Below, piece after piece: positions 1 through 5,503 of a stretch of DNA of 5,860 nucleotides. This DNA is from Candidatus Cloacimonadota bacterium (lineage in GTDB: Bacteria; Cloacimonadota; Cloacimonadia; Cloacimonadales; TCS61): positions 1 through 5,860 of the forward strand of contig JAFGMF010000127.1 of NCBI GenBank assembly GCA_016927675.1, read 5' to 3'. Within the stretch, counting starts at the first letter, position 1; each line of letters starts with the position of its first letter. Position numbers and translations under genes: made by a program. The notes beneath the pieces were generated by a model that did not search any database, was not told where the DNA came from, and was given only the letters and a program-made list of their open reading frames with translations.

Positions 1-588
1 GTAGTAATCCTCCGCCAGATAACCTTTGTCCATTACTTTCATAGCTCCGGAAATCTGATCATCCGTAAATTTGGGATATTCTCCATCATAGCAGGCAAAA
101 TCCATTGGATAGCGGGGACGCACCGGTGGCTTTTCAGCTGGATAACCAACCGAGATCCCTACCAGTGGGAAGACTTTGGCAGGCAGTTTATACTTTTCTA
201 TAAGTTTATCGGCATTGAAAGGGACGAAACCCAGATAGCAGGTACCCAGTCCCAGGCTTTCGGCTGCGATCACCAGATTTTGAGCCAGATAACAGGCATC
301 CTGCACTCCGAACATGAACATTGCCAGATCGCAAGAGACCAGATCCCAGTCTCGTTTTTTCATCACTTTCTGCATCCGATGAATATCAATGCAGGCAATA
401 AAATAAAGTGGTGCTGAGAATGGATGTTTACTACGATCGCGCGATAAGATCAGACTACCCAATTGCCCTGCGAAAGCCGCTTGCTGTCCTGCTTTCACGA
501 TCGTCTCGATCACTTCTTCAGAAGGTACATCTTTAGTATATTTTCGGATCGATCTGTGATTCATCAATATTCTTATTGTCTCGTTCAT
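1..588 (-). CDS. NfsA/FRP-type FMN nitroreductase, C-terminus missing at window edge
   Basis: A reading frame of 196 codons stays open to the left edge of the window. The family is FMN-dependent nitroreductases of the NfsA/FRP/NfrA group: cytosolic homodimers that use NAD(P)H to reduce nitro compounds, quinones or flavins. What I see: an N-terminal HRSIRKY motif at residues 11-17, the usual FMN-phosphate-contacting signature; GLGTCYLG at 113-120; VFPLVGISVGYP at 139-150; and PPVRPRYP at 154-161, typical of the NfsA branch. NfsA-type enzymes are about 240-250 residues, so some 45-55 residues should lie outside the window. The ATG at 588-586 is preceded by GAGG about six bases upstream (TTGAGGTAAAAA), which supports this start. 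It lies 105 bases downstream of the small membrane-protein gene on the same strand and may have its own promoter. The physiological substrate cannot be read from sequence. Confidence 0.9.
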   Translation of the reverse strand, partial: MNETIRILMNHRSIRKYTKDVPSEEVIETIVKAGQQAAFAGQLGSLILSRDRSKHPFSAPLYFIACIDIHRMQKVMKKRDWDLVSCDLAMFMFGVQDACYLAQNLVIAAESLGLGTCYLGFVPFNADKLIEKYKLPAKVFPLVGISVGYPAEKPPVRPRYPMDFACYDGEYPKFTDDQISGAMKVMDKGYLAEDYY

Positions 589-649
589 TTTTTACCTCAA
601 CCAATAATTCGTAATTGAAAGATACAGAAAAATTATTGTTAATAAAATG

Positions 650-655
650 ATTATA
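650..655 (-). promoter_or_regulatory. Possible -10 box for the nitroreductase gene
   Basis: A perfect TATAAT lies on the minus strand, 61 bases before the nitroreductase ATG, in an A-rich context that could serve as an upstream element. No convincing -35 box sits 16-18 bases upstream of it; the nearest TTGACA (minus strand, about 690-695) is roughly 36 bases away. In DNA this A+T-rich a TATAAT can occur by chance, so this is a weak call. Confidence 0.3.
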
Positions 656-693
656 ACGATTTTTATTTTTTTCTCTTTGGTGGAAATATTTTG

Positions 694-933
694 TCAATCC
701 TCAAAATCTCTCCACTTCTTTTTATTTGCTAAACCAACTATCATAAAAATTAATCCTACAAAAGCAAAAACTATGTATTTAGTTGCTATTCCTTGAATTA
801 TAAATAGAATTCCGAGATAGAAATAGATTTTAAAATTTGTTAATTGATTACCATATTTCTTTCTAATATGCAGATACATTAAGAAGATTATAAAAAGAAT
901 CAAAACTAACGCTATAAGAAAAGTAAAATCCAT
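694..933 (-). CDS. Small integral membrane protein of unknown function (79 aa)
   Basis: I do not recognise a named family. The 79-residue protein has three hydrophobic segments, at about residues 3-21 (very rich in L, I and F), 37-52 and 53-68. They are separated by a basic loop (HIRKKYG) and end in a charged tail (NKKKWRDFED). This suggests a small inner-membrane protein with little soluble domain. The open frame extends upstream to an ATG at 1011, but I chose the ATG at 933. It has AAAGGA six to seven bases upstream, and the first hydrophobic segment starts immediately after it. The extra 26 residues of the longer version are translated from a degenerate intergenic repeat (about 958-1002) and look non-coding. 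By hand count, 721-900 is about 22% G+C, against about 55% in 121-180 of the nitroreductase gene. This hints at different ancestry or relaxed composition. It is on the same strand as the nitroreductase gene, 105 bases upstream. Confidence 0.65.
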   Translation of the reverse strand: MDFTFLIALVLILFIIFLMYLHIRKKYGNQLTNFKIYFYLGILFIIQGIATKYIVFAFVGLIFMIVGLANKKKWRDFED

Positions 934-957
934 GATTTTCCTTTTTTTCTCGTCCCT

Positions 958-1002
958 AAACTCTGTTTGGTAATGCAATATTAATGCCGAAACTCCCGCT
1001 TT
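958..1002. repeat. Degenerate intergenic repeat, copy 1
   Basis: The block begins ACTCTGTTTGG (960-970), continues TAATGCA, and ends ACTCCCG (992-998). The same order of words recurs at 1146-1185, with substitutions and a few bases of length difference between the conserved ends. The two copies are in the same orientation and flank a palindromic segment at 1019-1095. It lies immediately upstream of the ribosome-binding site of the small membrane-protein gene, so it may form part of that gene's leader. I infer a dispersed repeat family; the genome would have to be searched to prove it. Confidence 0.5.
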
Positions 1003-1018
1003 AAAATACATTTTAAAT

Positions 1019-1095
1019 CATGCCATATCCTTCGATACTCGACTATAGTCGAACTCCAGCCTTCGTTAAAACTAAGGTTGGCAGGCAGGATGACA
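1019..1095. repeat. Palindrome-rich MITE/REP-like segment
   Basis: Three structures are visible. TCGACTATAGTCGA at 1039-1052 is a perfect 14-base palindrome. CCAGCCTT (1056-1063) pairs with AAGGTTGG (1074-1081) except for one G-T wobble, around a ten-base loop. The ends ATATCCT (left) and AGGATGACA (right, from 1087) look like degraded terminal inverted repeats. The pattern CATCCTTCGA...GGCAGGATGACA resembles short dispersed repeats I associate with FCB-group genomes, from memory and not from a search. There is no transposase, so at most this is a non-autonomous element or REP-type repeat. Confidence 0.45.
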
Positions 1096-1138
1096 TTTTT
1101 TTCACTTCTATAATTCTACAAATTCTTCATTGAACTGA

Positions 1139-1185
1139 CCAAACCACTCTGTTTGGGAACGCAGATTATATCAGACTCCCGTTTC
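1139..1185. repeat. Degenerate intergenic repeat, copy 2
   Basis: This is the second copy of the element at 958-1002: ACTCTGTTTGG (1146-1156), GAACGCA, then ACTCCCG (1175-1181). Here the left part also forms a perfect inverted repeat, CCAAAC (1139-1144) with GTTTGG (1151-1156), around a six-base loop. It lies just beyond the 3' end of the DUF5916 gene, so on the minus strand it falls in the region where that transcript should end. Confidence 0.5.
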
Positions 1186-1191
1186 ATCATG

Positions 1192-1229
1192 AAAACGACT
1201 TTGTCGTTTTGCATCAAATAATTGATGCA
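1192..1229. repeat. Tandem pair of perfect hairpins at the 3' end of the DUF5916 gene
   Basis: Two perfect stem-loops lie back to back. AAAACGAC/GTCGTTTT (1192-1199 and 1203-1210) has a three-base loop. TGCATCAA/TTGATGCA (1210-1217 and 1222-1229) has a four-base loop. Read on the minus strand they begin nine bases after the stop codon at 1238-1240, so they could help end or protect that transcript. The outer hairpin ends in only four T residues and its stem is A+T-rich, so this is not a strong Rho-independent terminator. The two stems share base 1210, so at most one can use it. Confidence 0.45.
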
Positions 1230-1237
1230 CTCCAAAT

Positions 1238-3418
1238 TTACATCACATCGAACGTATAACTGATCTTCAGGAAATACGTCAAGTCCCGATAATCTTCCAG
1301 ATAATCTCGGCTGCTAGTGGGTCTGACCTGTTCCTGTATTCCGCTCGCGCCAAGATAGATCGCAGTCTGTGAACTTGGCTTGTAAGTAAATAGGGGGTAG
1401 ATACTTATACGTTTGGTATTATTTCCAGATCTGATCAGATCATGATTGATGGCTTGAACGATCAGACGGACCCAGAAGTTTTTGTGGAATTGAAATTTTG
1501 CTTTCACTTCGTAGGAACGGGCGATATATTTATTTTCTGTTTCGTGGTATTTATGCTTGAATTCGATATCCAGCAGATTGTTTGGTCGCAATTGCAAGGT
1601 ATTCTCATATTTATAGAAATCACCGAATTCGCCTTTGAGAGTATCAAAATTGTAATAGACATTCACACCATCCACGAAAAGGGTCTCCAGTTTGATCTGT
1701 TTTGTCAGCTCATATTTTAGAAAAAGCCAGGGATAATGTGTATAATAATCTTTGCCGTAGAAATTATCCATGATCAATTCGAAGCCTGTCCAATATTCAA
1801 ATGAGTTCATCAGAATTGCTCCGGTCTTGATCTCGCAGTAATGCGATTTCACATCCTTAAGATCGAAGGTATATTTGATATTCTGGCTGCTAGCAAATTC
1901 AAGATATCGTATCAATTCATCATCCGTGTCTGCGTGTATCTGGTATTCAAGATGGTTATTGAATTTAACAAGATTAATATCATCCAGAAAACCCAGATCT
2001 GCCCGGAAATCTTTTGAAACCGCTGTAATTTCGTTGTTGATGAACCAGGTTCCGTTATAGTAATCGACATCCACAGCTGCGGCGATTCCGCGATTTATCA
2101 CGGTTTTCCCTGCGTTGTTATCTATTTCATTAACAGAGCCTGCCATTTGAAAATCTGCAGTGATGGCTCGGGAAAAGCGTTTATTGGCATCGAAGCTGAG
2201 CACGATATTATTATGATCATTAAAATTCCTGAGAGCAGCTGCGCTGCGCAGAAATCCGTTCCCGCCGTATTTACGGCAGACGCTGGCAAAGCCGAAAACG
2301 GCATTTTCCGTTTTGGAAGCTGCCTCTTCGTCAGTGAAAAAACGATCGCCAGGCACATCTTCATCAACGGCTGCCAGCGCAAAAACCGATGTGCTGCCAA
2401 AGGAACCTGAGATTTTAGCGCCGGCTATGGGATCGACGATCTGCCTGGTATAAAAGATATTCACATCGGTTTGGAACGGATTTGTCTGCTCGATAAAGAA
2501 TGGCCGCTTTTCCTGATAATAGCGGGGATAACGATCATTCACATCGATTTCCAATCCGTCAGCTTCGATGATATTAAAATCGGGATTGAACGTGAATCTG
2601 GTCATCAAGCTGGAATTAGGCTCATAAAAAATATTCAACTCCGGTTCCAGATTTTTTTTTGATTTTTCCATGTCTGACACGTTATCTTCAAATGTGTTAT
2701 AATCTGCCACAATTGCCGGAATGAGCTTCAGATTACGGTTTGTTGGCAATTCCGTAAAGCGGATCACGGCATAATTATCATAGAAATTGCCACCTCCTCT
2801 CTGCACTTTATGGCTGGAGATCTCTTCTGTGCCAGCTGGAATCAGCCGTTTGAAAAAAAACCCCCATTCAACGTTACTGCCACTTTTATATTTGATGCTT
2901 TCCAGAGGCAGCATGATCTCCAGAGAAAAGCCATAATCGGTTTTATCCGCTTTGGAAATATAATAAATATCAATGGTCGTGTCGATCTCTTCCAGCACGA
3001 TGCCGTCCGCCTGCTCACCATTGGCGTTGCAACCCAGATAATAAGCTCGTTCATTGCCGTGAAAGGTGTCGAAATAAAAGTAACAGCGGTCTGTGGTGAA
3101 GATCGCATCGCGGCTGCAGTGATTATCACGAAATCTTTTCAGATCGGTAAAAAAGAATTTTGCCATCAGATAGATATTTTCATCGTCATGCATCAAGCCG
3201 ATTTCCGTTTTCTCGGACGGTTCTGTGTTATCACCCGGAGAGGTTTGATAAAATTCATCATGCCAATAGGCATTATCCCATTCACCATCTGTAATAATTC
3301 CATCAATGACCGGTGGTAATTCAGTTTTCGGGATATTGATCACTTCCTTGGAATATAACACGAATACAGCTAAAATCGTATTTATAATAAAAATTAATCT
3401 GACCATATCTTTGCACAT
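1238..3418 (-). CDS. Secreted CBM9-like / DUF5916 protein, predicted outer-membrane beta-barrel
   Basis: The 726-residue protein has the architecture 'carbohydrate-binding family 9-like domain plus DUF5916'. Residues 1-23 form a signal peptide (hydrophobic core LIFIINTILAVFVLY). The CBM9/DOMON-like beta-sandwich spans about 34-222, with IDG (38-40), DGEW (44-47), a DDENIYL strand (78-84) and WGFFFKR (185-191). DUF5916 begins near 230 and carries its most recognisable signatures at 277-345: FNPDF, EADGLEIDVNDRYP, EKRPFFIE (303-310), FYTRQI (322-327) and a following GAKISG. The remainder is rich in alternating beta-strands with aromatic girdles, consistent with a barrel. Length is normal for the family. 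No activity is established; binding or uptake of an oligosaccharide or other organic ligand at the cell surface is an inference. ATG at 3418 has AAGGAAG abutting it (tight spacing). ATG at 3406 gives a cleaner signal peptide (MVRLIF) with slightly long spacing from the same SD, so the exact start is uncertain. Frame-internal homopolymers (A9, G5T8) occur. Confidence 0.85.
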   Translation of the reverse strand: MCKDMVRLIFIINTILAVFVLYSKEVINIPKTELPPVIDGIITDGEWDNAYWHDEFYQTSPGDNTEPSEKTEIGLMHDDENIYLMAKFFFTDLKRFRDNHCSRDAIFTTDRCYFYFDTFHGNERAYYLGCNANGEQADGIVLEEIDTTIDIYYISKADKTDYGFSLEIMLPLESIKYKSGSNVEWGFFFKRLIPAGTEEISSHKVQRGGGNFYDNYAVIRFTELPTNRNLKLIPAIVADYNTFEDNVSDMEKSKKNLEPELNIFYEPNSSLMTRFTFNPDFNIIEADGLEIDVNDRYPRYYQEKRPFFIEQTNPFQTDVNIFYTRQIVDPIAGAKISGSFGSTSVFALAAVDEDVPGDRFFTDEEAASKTENAVFGFASVCRKYGGNGFLRSAAALRNFNDHNNIVLSFDANKRFSRAITADFQMAGSVNEIDNNAGKTVINRGIAAAVDVDYYNGTWFINNEITAVSKDFRADLGFLDDINLVKFNNHLEYQIHADTDDELIRYLEFASSQNIKYTFDLKDVKSHYCEIKTGAILMNSFEYWTGFELIMDNFYGKDYYTHYPWLFLKYELTKQIKLETLFVDGVNVYYNFDTLKGEFGDFYKYENTLQLRPNNLLDIEFKHKYHETENKYIARSYEVKAKFQFHKNFWVRLIVQAINHDLIRSGNNTKRISIYPLFTYKPSSQTAIYLGASGIQEQVRPTSSRDYLEDYRDLTYFLKISYTFDVM

Positions 3419-3470
3419 CTTCCTTGATTAACCTCATAACTGCCGAAATGGGAGCTACCCGCCTGTTTTA

Positions 3471-3500
3471 GGTGTTTTTTACTAACTGTTTGTTAACACC
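3471..3500. repeat. Inverted repeat in the DUF5916 leader
   Basis: GGTGTT (3471-3476) and AACACC (3495-3500) are perfect complements separated by 18 bases, with the 8-base palindrome TGTTAACA overlapping the right arm. It lies 53-82 bases upstream of the DUF5916 start, on the leader side of that gene. It could be a regulator site or a leader hairpin; six base pairs over an A+T-rich loop is weak. Confidence 0.25.
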
Positions 3501-3633
3501 GATCTTCGTTCATTTCCCTTATTCCTTTATTTTGATTATCTTAAGCAAAGAATGTGCCAGTAATTTACTTCTTTTAATTTTAACAAGTTATCATGATTTC
3601 AGAATGAGATGGATAGTCCATTATTAGACAATG

Positions 3634-3651
3634 TTGTACGTTAACGGACAA
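3634..3651. promoter_or_regulatory. 18-base palindrome, possible operator for the divergent genes
   Basis: TTGTACGTTAACGGACAA is symmetric in eight of nine base pairs; only 3638/3647 break the dyad. It lies about 120 bases before the MATE start and 215 bases before the DUF5916 start. A dimeric repressor or activator bound here could control either or both genes. MATE exporter genes are often under local regulators, but no regulator gene is present in the window, so the partner is unknown. Confidence 0.35.
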
Positions 3652-3760
3652 AAAAGGGGAAGGTAGATTCAAAATATGCTAAACCAAAATTAATATCCGG
3701 AAAGAAAGAATTCATTTTTTTAAATAGACATAAATTATCTGCTTTTATCTTGCTGTTTTC

Positions 3761-3766
3761 GGGAGG
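3761..3766 (+). promoter_or_regulatory. Strong Shine-Dalgarno sequence that fixes the TTG start of the MATE gene
   Basis: GGGAGG sits five bases before TTG at 3772. It is the best SD match near this gene. The first in-frame ATG (3811) has only GGCAGG three bases upstream, too close for good initiation, and would remove conserved N-terminal residues. This site decides the start. Confidence 0.75.
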
Positions 3767-3771
3767 CTTGA

Positions 3772-5214
3772 TTGCTGGATAACGGGAATGATCTTATCAA
3801 TGGCAGGATAATGAAACCTCTGCTCAGACTGGCGTTGCCGATAATGGCAACTTCGTTGGTGCAGATGGCATATAATCTTACCGATCTGATCTGGATCGGC
3901 AGAGTAGGCAGCAGAGCAGTAGCTGCCGTTGGTACTGCCGGTTTTTTTACCTGGCTTGGTTTTTCTCTGATCATCATGTGCAAGATTGGAGCTCAGGTAG
4001 GAGTAGCCCAGGCAGTTGGCCGCAAAGATAACCGCGAGCTTAGAAATTATGCCCGGAATGCCCTGCAGCTGAATTTCCTGCTGTCTGTGGGTTACGCTTC
4101 ATTGCTTCTTTTAACACGAAAAGCTTTGATCGGGTTTTTCGGGATAACCGAGCAGCCGGTGATAGATAATGCCATCAACTATCTTACCATCGTCTCCTGC
4201 GGAATCGCATTCATGTTCATCAATCCTGTATTCTCCGGTATTCTGAATGGTCTGGGTGAGAGTAAAACTCCCTTTTTGATTAATTCCACAGGATTGGTAC
4301 TTAACATTATTCTCGACCCGATTTTAATCTTCGGATTAGGTCCTTTTCCGGAAATGGGTGTGATCGGAGCTGCAATGGCAACGATTTTTTCTCAGTTTGT
4401 GGTCACAGTTATCTTTGTCATCGTGATCAGCCGTAACAGCAGGGAACTTGCCAGGATGAAGCTGATCAGACTTCCTTCCTGGAAATATATCTCCAAGATC
4501 ATTAAACTCGGAGCTCCTGTAGGTCTTCACAGTGCGCTGTTCACACTTTTTGCCATGCTTCTTGCCCGGATAGTAGCCCAGTGGGGTCCTGTTCCTATTG
4601 CCATACAGAAAGTGGGAGCACATATCGAAGCAATATCCTGGATGACTGCGGATGGTTTTGCTGCTGCCATGGCAACTTTTATCGGGCAGAATTACGGAGC
4701 CGGGAAATGGGACAGGATCAGAAAAGTCTATTTTGCCGGATTAAGCTCTGTTTCAGTGATTGGTTTAATATCGACAACGCTTTTTGTTTTTCTGGCTGAA
4801 CCGATTTTTCGGATCTTTATTCCTGAAACTGAATCGATTGCAATGGGCTCGGTGTATCTTCGGATTCTGGGTTACTCTCAGTTATTCATGTGCATTGAAA
4901 TAGCTTCAGCTGGTGCTTTCCATGGTCTGGGGCGGACAATCCCTCCATCATTGATCGGGATACTGTTCACCGGATTGAGAGTTCCGGCAGCTTTGATCCT
5001 TTCCCGAGAATCATTACTCGGCTTGAAAGGTGTCTGGTGGAGTATCAGTATCAGTAGTTATTTTAAGGGAATTATTCTGATTGTCTGGTTCCTCATTATT
5101 CTCTTCAGAAAAACCTCCTGGCCACGACCAATGCTGACCAAGCGTCTCGGATCTCGATGGCGGTTTACTTATCTGCGCGATAAAAACTGTCTGCAGGAAA
5201 AACCCGACGTATAA
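3772..5214 (+). CDS. MATE-family multidrug/Na+ (or H+) antiporter
   Basis: The 480-residue protein is an inner-membrane exporter of the multidrug and toxic compound extrusion family, in the NorM/DinF broad class. It should use a cation gradient to expel organic cations or other toxic compounds. Two homologous MatE halves of six helices each are visible. In half one: LALPIMATSLVQMAYNLTD (residues 20-38) opening helix 1, GRVGSRAVAAVG at 43-54, the GAQVGVAQAVGRKDNRE loop after helix 2 (73-89), and LNIILDPILIFGLGPFPEMG (177-196), a classic MATE stretch. In half two: KLGAPVGLHSALF (245-257), VGAHIEAISWMTADGF (281-296), and IGQNYGAGKWDRIRKV (304-319), the equivalent of the GQNxGA motif. Length is normal (440-490). 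The start is TTG, chosen because GGGAGG lies five bases upstream and because DLINGRIMKPLLRLALPIM is the expected amphipathic N-terminus. The C-terminal 30 residues are basic and likely cytoplasmic. The drug or metabolite exported cannot be deduced. Confidence 0.93.
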   Translation: MLDNGNDLINGRIMKPLLRLALPIMATSLVQMAYNLTDLIWIGRVGSRAVAAVGTAGFFTWLGFSLIIMCKIGAQVGVAQAVGRKDNRELRNYARNALQLNFLLSVGYASLLLLTRKALIGFFGITEQPVIDNAINYLTIVSCGIAFMFINPVFSGILNGLGESKTPFLINSTGLVLNIILDPILIFGLGPFPEMGVIGAAMATIFSQFVVTVIFVIVISRNSRELARMKLIRLPSWKYISKIIKLGAPVGLHSALFTLFAMLLARIVAQWGPVPIAIQKVGAHIEAISWMTADGFAAAMATFIGQNYGAGKWDRIRKVYFAGLSSVSVIGLISTTLFVFLAEPIFRIFIPETESIAMGSVYLRILGYSQLFMCIEIASAGAFHGLGRTIPPSLIGILFTGLRVPAALILSRESLLGLKGVWWSISISSYFKGIILIVWFLIILFRKTSWPRPMLTKRLGSRWRFTYLRDKNCLQEKPDV

Positions 5215-5228
5215 TCACCGTTTATTGC

Positions 5229-5252
5229 GAATTTAACTGCTGAAGTTAATTC
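5229..5252 (+). repeat. Hairpin just after the MATE stop codon
   Basis: GAATTTAACT (5229-5238) pairs with AGTTAATTC (5244-5252) around loop GCTGA, with one bulged T. It starts 15 bases after the stop codon. There is no following T-run, so it is not an intrinsic terminator; it could protect the 3' end of the MATE mRNA or be incidental. Confidence 0.3.
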
Positions 5253-5337
5253 CAGATCAAATAGAATAAAGCCACGTTATATTACTATTACTCTTTAAAA
5301 TAAGAAGCTATCAAATACTTGTTAGAAATAATATCAT

Positions 5338-5366
5338 TTGGAACAGATATTGTATTGATTTAAATC
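5338..5366 (+). promoter_or_regulatory. Weak candidate promoter for the 5371-5436 element
   Basis: TTGGAA (5338-5343) and TAAATC (5361-5366) are spaced 17 bases apart. They match the sigma-70 consensus at four of six and three of six positions. A start about seven bases downstream would fall at 5373, the first base of the C-rich-loop hairpin. The placement is apt, but the box quality is poor. Confidence 0.25.
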
Positions 5367-5368
5367 AG
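5355..5368. promoter_or_regulatory. FNR/CRP-family-like palindrome
   Basis: TTGATTTAAATCAG matches the FNR consensus TTGAT-N4-ATCAA at nine of ten defined bases; its core TGATTTAAATCA is a perfect 12-base palindrome. It overlaps the weak -10 word of the candidate promoter, so a bound regulator would more likely repress than activate it. A+T-rich palindromes can arise by chance and no FNR/CRP gene is in the window. Confidence 0.3.
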
Positions 5369-5370
5369 AT

Positions 5371-5436
5371 GGCTCATCTTTCCTCCCCCTCAATTTTGGA
5401 ATGATGAGAAACCCCTGCTGAACGGCAGGGGTTTTT
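5371..5436 (+). ncRNA. Candidate small regulatory RNA or structured mRNA 3' end
   Basis: Two hairpins abut with no spacer. The first is CTCATC (5373-5378) with GATGAG (5403-5408), continued after a single T-T mismatch by TTCC (5380-5383) with GGAA (5398-5401). That leaves an apical loop TCCCCCTCAATTTT (5384-5397). The second is the intrinsic terminator at 5409-5436. C-rich loops followed by a terminator are known in small RNAs that pair with G-rich Shine-Dalgarno regions, for example the UCCC-motif RNAs of Firmicutes; that parallel is inference. A transcript of about 65 nt would begin near 5371-5373. The simpler alternative is that this is only the end of the MATE transcript, with an extra stabilising hairpin, or a leader attenuator of the next gene. 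I do not recognise a known RNA family. Confidence 0.35.
5409..5436 (+). terminator. Rho-independent terminator
   Basis: CCCCTGC (5412-5418) pairs perfectly with GCAGGGG (5425-5431) around loop TGAACG; AAA before and TTT after extend the stem to ten base pairs. It ends in TTTTT (5432-5436). This is a textbook intrinsic terminator on the plus strand, 195 bases beyond the MATE stop codon and 90 bases before the next start. It should end the MATE transcript and/or a short RNA starting just upstream. On the minus strand the tail has only three T residues before a C, so bidirectional use is less likely. Confidence 0.85.
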
Positions 5437-5473
5437 GTTAACTGGAATAAATCCACTGAACAGGAAGAAATTC

Positions 5474-5503
5474 TTTACAAAAATTTCCTGATATTGGTTT
5501 ATA
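5474..5503 (+). promoter_or_regulatory. Possible promoter of the secreted-protein gene
   Basis: TTTACA (5474-5479, five of six to the -35 consensus) is followed after 18 bases by TTTATA (5498-5503), a poor -10. A start here would give a very short leader before the ATG at 5526. The gene needs its own promoter because a strong terminator lies just upstream. Sigma-factor preferences of this organism are unknown, so this is tentative. Confidence 0.3.

Larger units (their letters stand above)
3419..3771. other. Divergent intergenic region between the DUF5916 and MATE genes
   Basis: This 353-base gap must contain the 5' regions of two divergently transcribed genes. I see no small coding frame with a believable ribosome-binding site and no tRNA-like cloverleaf. 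No sigma-70-like -35/-10 pair on either strand is good enough to annotate, although the DNA is A+T-rich and offers several weak -10-like words. Recognisable structure is limited to an inverted repeat at 3471-3500, a small one at 3609-3621 (ATGGA-TAG-TCCAT), and the palindrome at 3634-3651. Confidence 0.6.

Noticed and set aside
1..933. Nitroreductase and small membrane protein as one functional operon
   Set aside because: Same strand, but a 105-base A+T-rich gap with a possible internal -10 and very different G+C make co-function unproven.
1192..1210. Strong Rho-independent terminator for the DUF5916 gene
   Set aside because: The stem is perfect but only four T residues follow on the minus strand and half the stem is A-T, so it is kept only as a hairpin of uncertain role.
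958..1230. CRISPR array or leader
   Set aside because: Only two diverged repeat copies with no regular spacer length and no cas genes; the modules are hairpin-type intergenic repeats.
2810..3319. 169-codon open frame on the plus strand
   Set aside because: It lies entirely opposite the DUF5916 gene, lacks recognisable domains and a good ribosome-binding site, and reads as an antisense shadow of a well-supported protein.
4336..4623. 95-codon open frame on the minus strand inside the MATE gene
   Set aside because: The translation is low in hydrophobic order and rich in H, R, K, D and N, as expected for an out-of-frame shadow; the opposite strand encodes conserved MATE motifs throughout.
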